From assembly GCA_029934875.1 (NCBI GenBank), contig JAOZLK010000360.1, positions 1 to 5,270 on the forward strand: a stretch of DNA of 5,270 nt. Direction: 5' to 3'. Positions 1 through 5,270 of this stretch are shown one piece after another (position 1 is the stretch's first letter; each line of letters opens with the position of its first letter). The position numbers and the translations under genes are program-made. Below the pieces are notes generated by a model. That model had not been told where the DNA came from. It searched no databases and was given only the letters and a program-made list of their open reading frames with translations. The stretch is from Bacteroidales bacterium. Its GTDB lineage: Bacteria > Bacteroidota > Bacteroidia > Bacteroidales > GCA-2748055.

Positions 1-198
1 TCTCTGTGCTGCAAAATCGTCGATGTGGGGAGTGTGAATGAAAGGATTTCCGGTCACACCCAGGTCACCATAGCCCTGGTCGTCGGTCATGATCAGAACG
101 ATGTTCGGTGCATTCTCCCCGGCTCCACCCCCACTTTTTTCCTGCTGACAGGCACTCAGGGAAAGAACAAGGATAGCCAGTACAAGTGGGGTTTTCAT
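1..198 (-). CDS. Sulfatase (S1 type), lipoprotein, N-terminal part only
   Basis: Only the first 66 codons are present; the gene continues past the left edge. The product begins with a basic n-region (MKT), a hydrophobic stretch and a lipobox-like LSAC, so Cys17 is the likely lipidated residue (signal peptidase II). A Ser/Gly-rich linker follows (about residues 22-28). Then comes the typical first strand of the sulfatase fold, [17 protein letters not shown] (residues 31-47), where Asp39 and Asp40 are the expected calcium ligands, and TPHID (56-60), which matches the conserved TPNID element. The CxPxR formylglycine motif, needed to prove an active enzyme, would lie beyond the edge. The start at 198 gives a complete signal peptide, and no better upstream start is seen. 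It is the last visible gene of a three-sulfatase minus-strand run, 81 bp after its neighbour. Family-level function, hydrolysis of sulfate esters, is well supported; the substrate is unknown. Confidence 0.9.
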   Translation of the reverse strand, partial: MKTPLVLAILVLSLSACQQEKSGGGAGENAPNIVLIMTDDQGYGDLGVTGNPFIHTPHIDDFAAQR

Positions 199-234
199 AA
201 TAATAGTATTTTAAGAAAGTTTAAATTAGGATGA

Positions 235-252
235 AAGCATTAAGAAATGCTT
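235..252 (-). repeat. Small inverted repeat (hairpin) between two sulfatase genes
   Basis: AAGCATT (235-241) and AATGCTT (246-252) are perfect 7-bp inverted repeats around a 4-base loop. In the minus-strand transcript this could form a short AU-rich hairpin 27 bases after the stop codon of the middle sulfatase and 36 bases before the start of the next one. It is not followed by a U tract, so it is a poor match to an intrinsic terminator. It might be a processing or stability element, or chance in AT-rich DNA. Confidence 0.4.
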
Positions 253-279
253 AATTAATCCTAAATACAGACCATTCTT

Positions 280-1710
280 TTACTCCCATTTGTGATCAAG
301 CAGGGACTTTTCAGTGGAAATGGGATCGGAATCCCCAAGTTCTGCAAGTTTTGCATGAAGTTGATTTTTCATCTCCTCTACTATCTCCTGGTATTTGGGA
401 TTGTTAATCTCATTCCTGAGCTCATAAGGATCTTTATCCAGGTGGTAGAGCTCATACTCCGGTCTATGATGAAGCTTGAACACAAGAGCATCCACTGTGG
501 GCTTTATTCGTTGCAGCTCTACCCACGATGATGCGACATCCTTTCCGACTACTGTTGAGTCATTGAGCATCGCCAATGCCTTATCCAGGGTTATGTTTGA
601 TGTGATATTCTCGTAGTTTGGATTGTATATCAACGAGAATGATTTGCTCCGAATTACGCGGATTGGAAAAATTCTTTCCTGGTTCCCGAGAATATTACAA
701 TTGGTGAAAGCACCGTAGAGATATGGATGAAGGACCTGGCTTTCCCCCTGCAAAATCTTTAAAAAACTCCTTCCATCACAATCCTCGGGCTTCAATCTAC
801 CACCAGCTGCTTCTACCAATGTGGGTGTGATGTCTGCCATCGATATTAACTCTTCAACAACTGATCCGGGTTTGATTACATCCGGCCAGTGCGCGACCAA
901 ACCGCTGTGTAAACCGTTATCATAGCAGGTCCATTTCGCGAAAGGAAAATGTGCCCCTTGTTCGCTGCAGACTATAAAAATAGTGGAGTCCCACAGTCCC
1001 CGTGCTTTAAGCTCCTTCCGCATTTCCCCCACCAACTTATCGAAATTGGAGATTTCGGCGTAATATTTAACCAGCTCACTGCGTAGCTCCGGCGTATCGA
1101 GCCAATAGGGAGGAATTCTGAGAGAGTCTGAGTTGTAAACTGATCGGTCTCCGGTAGTGAGAGGTCCGTGGGAATCATTTGAGGCGATAAAGAGGCAGAA
1201 GGGATTACCTTCTTCAGTGCAGGCATTTATAAATTCGCCAGCCGCTTCCAGGAAGAAGGGATTCTGGTCATCATTCTTATTTCCACCCGCCTGGTACTCG
1301 AAAGGGTAAGATTCTTTTGGCCCCACATGGCTCTTACCTAAAAGCGCCACCCGGTAACCCAGTGGCTCAAGATAATGCACAATACTTCGGGTTTCCGGCC
1401 TGGATTTCGAGTGGTTTGGCAAAGTGCCAGTGCGCCATGGGGAACGCCCGCTGTAGAGCTCTTGTCGGAATGGAGAACACATCGCCACAGAGCAAAAGGC
1501 CTGTTCAAAGCGCATACCATCGCTCGCAAGCTGATCAATGTTAGGGGTCTTGCAATCCAGACTTCCATAAATCCCCCAGGTATCCCGATTCATGTCATCC
1601 GCCAGGAGAAATACAATGTTGGGTTTCCCGGGGAGTTCTTCTTTTGCTTCTGCCATAGATATTGCCATGGTCAGCAGGCTCATCAGCATTAGAAAATTCA
1701 GTGTTTTCAT
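280..1710 (-). CDS. Secreted S1 sulfatase resembling heparan N-sulfatase (SGSH-like)
   Basis: This 476-residue protein has a full-length sulfatase fold. A Sec signal peptide covers about residues 1-22, with likely cleavage after AEA, so the enzyme is probably periplasmic. Metal and catalytic elements appear in order: ADD (Asp38, Asp39), the formylglycine motif CSPFR (Cys78 to Arg82), GKSHVG (Lys126, His128), NDSHGP (His181), SEQG (Glu250, Gln251) and Lys259. The C-terminal subdomain has the usual LYHLDKDPYELRN element (about 421-433). GKSHVGP followed by a YPF, the PPYWLDTPELR stretch (200-210) and the very short spacing between SEQG and the catalytic lysine recall human SGSH and related bacterial enzymes, so N- or O-desulfation of a glycan is plausible; the assignment is by recall of motifs. 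SEQG replaces the common SDNG. It lies 21 bp after the upstream sulfatase, with no terminator between, so the two are probably co-transcribed. It must be activated by a maturase (FGE or anSME) encoded elsewhere. Substrate not determined. Confidence 0.93.
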   Translation of the reverse strand: MKTLNFLMLMSLLTMAISMAEAKEELPGKPNIVFLLADDMNRDTWGIYGSLDCKTPNIDQLASDGMRFEQAFCSVAMCSPFRQELYSGRSPWRTGTLPNHSKSRPETRSIVHYLEPLGYRVALLGKSHVGPKESYPFEYQAGGNKNDDQNPFFLEAAGEFINACTEEGNPFCLFIASNDSHGPLTTGDRSVYNSDSLRIPPYWLDTPELRSELVKYYAEISNFDKLVGEMRKELKARGLWDSTIFIVCSEQGAHFPFAKWTCYDNGLHSGLVAHWPDVIKPGSVVEELISMADITPTLVEAAGGRLKPEDCDGRSFLKILQGESQVLHPYLYGAFTNCNILGNQERIFPIRVIRSKSFSLIYNPNYENITSNITLDKALAMLNDSTVVGKDVASSWVELQRIKPTVDALVFKLHHRPEYELYHLDKDPYELRNEINNPKYQEIVEEMKNQLHAKLAELGDSDPISTEKSLLDHKWE

Positions 1711-1731
1711 AAAAGAAATGTTCCCCCGAAA

Positions 1732-3198
1732 CTATCTGCTTGAATCCAAGGATCGAATCCTGTTCAACTCTTCAGTCAGTTGTCTTACGATTTCCGGATT
1801 TGTATCATACAAGTTAGTGCTTTCGGCCGGATCTTCTTTCAAATTATATAATTGCCGCTCAAGGGGCATTTGAATGCGACTTCTCCTGCTCTCAGGCAAT
1901 TCTTCTGGGAGGGCATTATCGATGAATTTCCATTCTCCCATTCGTATGGCCTGCATGCCGTGCATGTCGGCAGTTACCACTGAAGTTCTTGCAGGATTGC
2001 TTTTTTGTCCCATCAGGGAGGAGACGAAACTACGACTGTCGGGAGCCACGTTTTTATCCTCCGGCAAACCCTTACCTGTAATATCCGCAATGGTCGCAAA
2101 TACATCCATTACAGCGATAATATCTTCAGAAACAGCGCCCTCTTTTACTTTTCCGGGCCAGGAAACGATGAAGGGAACGCGGGTTCCCCCTTCCCATATA
2201 TTATGTTTATCACCCCGTAAGTCGCCATTAATTTTCAGTCCTGCATTAATAGCCTGAATTTCAGGGGCCTCCGGCCTGTCCCCAGGTATTTCACCCCCGT
2301 TGTCACTGGTGAAGATAATGATGGTATTATCCATTAATCCCTTGTATTCCAGGGTTTGGATGATTCTCCCCACACTCCAGTCCAGGTCCTGGATGAAATC
2401 GCCATAGGGTCCGCAAGCACTCATCCCGCGCATATAATTGGAAGGAGTAATGGGATGATGGACTGCCACCGGGGCAAAGTAGAGAAAGAAAGGTTCTTCA
2501 CTGCTCTGTACCGATAACCAGTCAATGGTTTTTTCGGTCAACATCTCCATGCATTCAATATTTTTCCTCTGAGGGGCATCAAATCCATAATATTGCGGGC
2601 CATAAAATGTCCGTGAATAAGCCTGGATTTTATTACTCCGGATTCCATAGATATGATCATTCTCGATATACACACCCATTTTATCGCCATGGTTCTGGGG
2701 CACTCCAAAATGATAATCAAAACCTAAATCCAGGGGACCTGGTTTCAGAGTACCTGTATACTCCTCCAGGGTTCCGGTCGTTCCATATCCCAGGTGCCAC
2801 TTTCCAATGGCAGCAGTATTATATCCTAAATTTTTCAGCCAATCGGCAATGGTAAATCTCTCCGGATCGGGTAACATGCGACTTTCCACACCCCATGTTC
2901 CATATTTCAGTTCAGACCGCCATGGGTAGCGCCCCATAATGAAGCTATAGCGGGTGGGTGTACACACAGAAGCAGCAGTATAGGCAGAGCTAAAGCTCAT
3001 GCCCTTTTCCGCTATCCGGTCGACATTGGGGGTTCGGACAAGGCTTTTTTCAGCTCCATAGCAATTCAGGCTGCTGTAACCAAAATCATCAGCAAGGATG
3101 AATACAATGTTGGGTTTAGCAGTATTCTGAGCATTGCTTGAAAGCACAGAACAGCACACCAAAGAAACAAGAACAAGTTTAATTACTGAAGTCTTCAT
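1732..3198 (-). CDS. Secreted S1 sulfatase, arylsulfatase A-like
   Basis: This complete 488-residue enzyme is the first gene of the minus-strand run. A signal peptide spans about residues 1-23, with a likely signal peptidase I cut in SNA-QN, giving a periplasmic or secreted protein. All hallmark residues of an active S1 sulfatase are visible: ADD (Asp37, Asp38), the formylglycine motif CTPTR (Cys79 to Arg83) followed by MGRYPWR, GKWHLG (Lys133, His135), the HHP pair (His247, His248), SDNGG (Asp299, Asn300) and DKHNIWEGGTR (Lys331 as catalytic lysine, then the EGG turn). The smaller C-terminal subdomain ends with LYNLKEDPAESTNL (450-463). Cys79 must be converted to formylglycine by a maturase not present here. 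The layout resembles arylsulfatase A/GALNS-type enzymes; the exact subfamily and substrate cannot be read from motifs alone. The start at 3198 places the signal peptide directly at the N-terminus. There is no clear Shine-Dalgarno sequence, as is common in Bacteroidota. Confidence 0.95.
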   Translation of the reverse strand: MKTSVIKLVLVSLVCCSVLSSNAQNTAKPNIVFILADDFGYSSLNCYGAEKSLVRTPNVDRIAEKGMSFSSAYTAASVCTPTRYSFIMGRYPWRSELKYGTWGVESRMLPDPERFTIADWLKNLGYNTAAIGKWHLGYGTTGTLEEYTGTLKPGPLDLGFDYHFGVPQNHGDKMGVYIENDHIYGIRSNKIQAYSRTFYGPQYYGFDAPQRKNIECMEMLTEKTIDWLSVQSSEEPFFLYFAPVAVHHPITPSNYMRGMSACGPYGDFIQDLDWSVGRIIQTLEYKGLMDNTIIIFTSDNGGEIPGDRPEAPEIQAINAGLKINGDLRGDKHNIWEGGTRVPFIVSWPGKVKEGAVSEDIIAVMDVFATIADITGKGLPEDKNVAPDSRSFVSSLMGQKSNPARTSVVTADMHGMQAIRMGEWKFIDNALPEELPESRRSRIQMPLERQLYNLKEDPAESTNLYDTNPEIVRQLTEELNRIRSLDSSR

Positions 3199-3221
3199 TT
3201 TGCTAAGATCATACTCAGTGC

Positions 3222-3247
3222 TTAATTAAATATTAACTATTAATTAA
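3222..3247. repeat. Paired TTAATTAA palindromes
   Basis: Two copies of the 8-bp palindrome TTAATTAA lie at 3222-3229 and 3240-3247, 18 bp apart start to start, 24 to 49 bp before the start codon of the first sulfatase. A third copy sits at 251-258 before the third sulfatase. Such AT-rich palindromes can arise by chance in leader DNA, but the repeated placement upstream of sulfatase genes is notable. Confidence 0.4.
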
Positions 3248-3251
3248 TTGC

Positions 3252-3280
3252 GATTCGTTTTATTGTGAATCATACGAATC
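3252..3280. promoter_or_regulatory. Candidate operator: inverted repeat GATTCGT-N15-ACGAATC
   Basis: GATTCGT (3252-3258) and ACGAATC (3274-3280) form a perfect 7-bp inverted repeat with a 15-bp spacer. Half-site centres are 22 bp apart, about two helical turns, which suits a dimeric regulator binding one face of the DNA. A further GAATC lies inside the spacer at 3267-3271. It is near the middle of the divergent intergenic region, so one bound protein could control both units. No regulator gene is visible in the window, and the role is inferred from symmetry and position only. Confidence 0.4.
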
Positions 3281-3310
3281 AGCGCGAAACCAAGAGCAGA
3301 ATTATATAAA

Positions 3311-5270
3311 ATGAAGAAACACCATTGGATCTTATTAGTGGCAGGCTTAGCGCTTAGCGCCTTGACCCTTTCAGCCCAGGAATATACAAGTGGAGCTGAG
3401 GATATTGATCAGGTAAGAACTGAGGTCAAAAAACAGAAAACAAGCGAAGCAAATTACAAAGAGCGCACAAAAATTCTCTATATGTGGATGGGCGCATTGC
3501 AGCAGCAAGGTGCCAACACTTTTCCCTTTTTTGATTTGGACCTCAAGTACCGCATGCTGGAAACAAAAATAAACAATACACCCCCCTTTGTTGAATGGAA
3601 AACAAAACACGAAAACACTGAAGCTGAATCTGAACCTGATAATCAAAAAAACAGCGACTACACGGAGGCTGTAGTTCAAATCTGCCAGACCATAGATAAA
3701 GGCTTTGAGCAGATGGAGAAGATTCAAAGAGATTTAATAGAAAAGGGGCCCATGTTTACAGCTTTCGAAGCAGAAACCGAAGTGACTGGTGGCGACTTAT
3801 CAGCAGAATGGCCAATGTTTCAGGCTAACAAACACAACAATGGATCTACAAGTGCACCAGGGCCAAGTTATGGACGAGAAAAATGGAAATTCCCTGTAGG
3901 CCTGGGTTGGTATGCAAGACCCGTAATTGAGGATGATAAAGTATATGTTTGCTCTCCGGGTATGCGTGTAAGCGCATTTTGTTTAGATCTGGAAACAGGA
4001 AGTGAAATCTGGAGATCTTCCCAGGATCCTCCCGTATTTTATCTATACAAATATCCAGGAATGGCTTCAACTCCATTGTTAATTAACGACCAGGTGGTAT
4101 TGAGGGAAATTAATTCACACGGTGGAAACGAAGGACAGGCCCGCAACCTGGTCTATCTGAATAAAGAAACCGGGGAAACTGAATCACGCAGCTATGCAGG
4201 GCATATCGATTACCGCACACGATATGCTGCCGTAACCGGGAATGAAGATGTTGTGGTGTACCCTTTTGGAGTGCATGATATCTATTCCACTCCTGCTATC
4301 TGCCAGAATCTGAACAGGTTGATCTGTGCCGATGCCCAGAATACAAAGAAGCGATGGGATTTTAATGTGGGTGATATCGATGCCCTGGCAGAGCCGCATA
4401 TTTCCGGAGATAAAGTGTACCAGGGCACCATGGAAGGATATGTGTATGCATTGAACCTGTCTGGTGGCGGGAGCGAAAAGCTTATTGCCTGGAAGTATAA
4501 GGCAAAGGCTTCGGTGAATACAGCTGTAGGTGTGGAAAATGGCAGTGTCTATTTTGGAGATAACAGTGGATCTGTGTATTGCCTGAATGAAGAGGATGGG
4601 AAGTCTGAGTGGGAATTCCAGGTACAAAAACCGGAGAAAAAAGCACGAAAGCACTTTACAAGCCCTGTTTTCCATAAGGACCGCCTTTATATTGGAGGAG
4701 CGGATAAACATATGTATTGCCTTGATGCACTGAGCGGAGAATTGCTGTGGAAAGTTGAAGCCGATGATTGGATTCGGTCAAGTCCTGTAGTAGATGATAA
4801 TAACATTCATTTTGCTACGATCAGCGGAAGGATATACAACCTTAACCCAAAAGGAAAAATTCGTTGGGATCTTAAAATAAGCGATCATGCCATCTATGCA
4901 GACCTTGTTGGCAAGGATGATAAGGTGCTGATTACAGACAGCAACTTGATGCTATACTGTTTGAATAGCAAGGGAAAAAGAATTTGGGAAAAGAGTATTT
5001 TATGTGCTTTTGAAAATGAACAGGGGGAACGGATATTTACCGACCAGATTTCAGGGGGCACCTATTACCAGAGCAAGCCTACTGCCGCTGGAGGTAGTCT
5101 TTTTTTTGGCACACCCAGTGGATTTTTATTTTCAGCTGATGCGAGCACGGGAGAAGAAAACTGGAAGTTTGAGATGGGAGCAGCCATCTCGGTAGGTCCT
5201 GCCATTGCTGACGGTAAGATATATGCAGGACAACAGGGGAGCGAGCGCTTTTTCTATTGTCTGGACGCTT
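3311..5270 (+). CDS. Secreted PQQ-like (BamB-like) beta-propeller protein, 3' end outside window
   Basis: The frame is open from the ATG at 3311 to the right edge: 653 codons plus one base, with no stop yet. A signal peptide covers residues 1-22 (likely cut LSA-QE). Residues 23-165 form a polar, probably mostly helical region that I do not recognise. At 167 WPMFQANKHNNGST is the usual entry to PQQ-type propellers. After it come repeated blade units of about 40-60 residues, each with a VYxG-like strand, a CLD/CLN turn and a closing W motif: KWKF (191), IWRS (233), RWDF (348), AWKY (393), EWEF (433), LWKV (479), RWDL (518), IWEK (558) and NWKF (617); the last visible blade reaches YCLDA (649-653). 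I see no second catalytic domain, and quinoprotein dehydrogenase features such as a vicinal Cys pair are not evident, so a binding, scaffold or sensor role in the periplasm is more likely than redox catalysis. Transcribed away from the sulfatases. The start is preceded by AT-rich DNA with no strong Shine-Dalgarno. Confidence 0.88.
   Translation, partial: MKKHHWILLVAGLALSALTLSAQEYTSGAEDIDQVRTEVKKQKTSEANYKERTKILYMWMGALQQQGANTFPFFDLDLKYRMLETKINNTPPFVEWKTKHENTEAESEPDNQKNSDYTEAVVQICQTIDKGFEQMEKIQRDLIEKGPMFTAFEAETEVTGGDLSAEWPMFQANKHNNGSTSAPGPSYGREKWKFPVGLGWYARPVIEDDKVYVCSPGMRVSAFCLDLETGSEIWRSSQDPPVFYLYKYPGMASTPLLINDQVVLREINSHGGNEGQARNLVYLNKETGETESRSYAGHIDYRTRYAAVTGNEDVVVYPFGVHDIYSTPAICQNLNRLICADAQNTKKRWDFNVGDIDALAEPHISGDKVYQGTMEGYVYALNLSGGGSEKLIAWKYKAKASVNTAVGVENGSVYFGDNSGSVYCLNEEDGKSEWEFQVQKPEKKARKHFTSPVFHKDRLYIGGADKHMYCLDALSGELLWKVEADDWIRSSPVVDDNNIHFATISGRIYNLNPKGKIRWDLKISDHAIYADLVGKDDKVLITDSNLMLYCLNSKGKRIWEKSILCAFENEQGERIFTDQISGGTYYQSKPTAAGGSLFFGTPSGFLFSADASTGEENWKFEMGAAISVGPAIADGKIYAGQQGSERFFYCLDA

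Larger units (their letters stand above)
3199..3310. promoter_or_regulatory. Divergent intergenic region, presumed promoters of both units
   Basis: This 112-bp AT-rich stretch separates the starts of the sulfatase run (leftwards) and the propeller gene (rightwards), so it should hold both promoters. I see no exact Bacteroidota TAnnTTTG -7 box on either strand. On the plus strand TTGCGA (3248-3253) and CATACG (3271-3276) are 17 bp apart, but match the sigma-70 consensus only weakly. The region contains TTAATTAA twice (3222-3229 and 3240-3247) and a 7-bp inverted repeat at 3252-3280. The promoter role follows from gene orientation; exact elements are not resolved. Confidence 0.6.

Noticed and set aside
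235..252. Intrinsic terminator after the middle sulfatase
   Set aside because: The stem is short and AU-rich, and the minus-strand sequence after it (TCATCC) has no U tract.
1375..1873. Plus-strand open frames over the start of the middle sulfatase and the end of the upstream one
   Set aside because: Both are antisense to intact sulfatase genes whose catalytic motifs are in frame on the minus strand.
3140..3165. Possible lipobox around Cys15-Cys16 in the first sulfatase
   Set aside because: The residues before the cysteines (SLV) fit a lipobox poorly and the hydrophobic core continues past them to a better signal peptidase I site, SNA-QN.
3345..3358. Tandem 7-bp repeat GCTTAGC GCTTAGC
   Set aside because: It lies in the signal-peptide coding part of the propeller gene and encodes ordinary Leu/Ala/Ser residues; most likely low-complexity codon use.
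3371..3727. A 118-residue minus-strand frame rich in Phe and hydrophobic residues
   Set aside because: Antisense to the lysine/glutamate-rich N-terminal region of the propeller protein; the A-rich coding strand read backwards gives Phe-rich, pseudo-transmembrane sequence. No independent support.
4184..4711. A 175-residue open frame on the minus strand inside the propeller gene
   Set aside because: It lies fully antisense to the clearly coding plus-strand frame with its periodic blade repeats; the translation is Ile/Cys/His-rich with no recognisable domain. It is a shadow frame.
3311..5270. Quinoprotein alcohol dehydrogenase as the identity of the propeller gene
   Set aside because: The W-motif repeats are shared, but I see no vicinal Cys pair or heme-binding CxxCH in the visible part, and the N-terminal region differs; a non-enzymatic BamB-like propeller fits better.

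Overview
The window looks like a chromosomal segment from a heterotrophic Bacteroidota-type bacterium, or a close relative with the same lifestyle. The clues are several secreted sulfatases in a row, AT-rich leaders without a clear AGGAGG ribosome binding site, a lipoprotein-type sulfatase, and moderate GC content. The phylum is an inference; no rRNA or other marker gene is present.

Layout: two divergent transcription units meet at a 112-bp intergenic region (3199-3310). On the minus strand, reading leftwards, are three S1-type (formylglycine-dependent) sulfatase genes. The first (3198-1732) is an arylsulfatase A-like enzyme with CTPTR and SDNG motifs. The second (1710-280) follows after 21 bp and resembles the heparan N-sulfatase (SGSH) group, with CSPFR and an unusual SEQG metal motif. 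After an 81-bp gap containing a small hairpin comes the N-terminal part (198-1, running off the window) of a third sulfatase with a lipoprotein signal. On the plus strand, a large gene (3311 to beyond 5270, still open at the edge) encodes a secreted PQQ-like/BamB-like beta-propeller protein with an unrecognised N-terminal region of about 140 residues.

Together the sulfatases suggest stepwise desulfation of a sulfated polysaccharide in the periplasm or at the cell surface. The substrate cannot be told from this window: no glycoside hydrolase, polysaccharide lyase, SusC/SusD pair or sulfatase-maturing enzyme is visible. The propeller protein may be a periplasmic binding, sensing or scaffold partner, but its link to the sulfatases rests only on the shared divergent intergenic region. 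That region carries a 7-bp inverted repeat (GATTCGT/ACGAATC) that could be an operator. I see no tRNA, rRNA, CRISPR array or insertion sequence, and nothing that clearly amounts to a wholly new system. The most unusual parts are the N-terminal region and high blade count of the propeller protein, and the variant metal site of the middle sulfatase.
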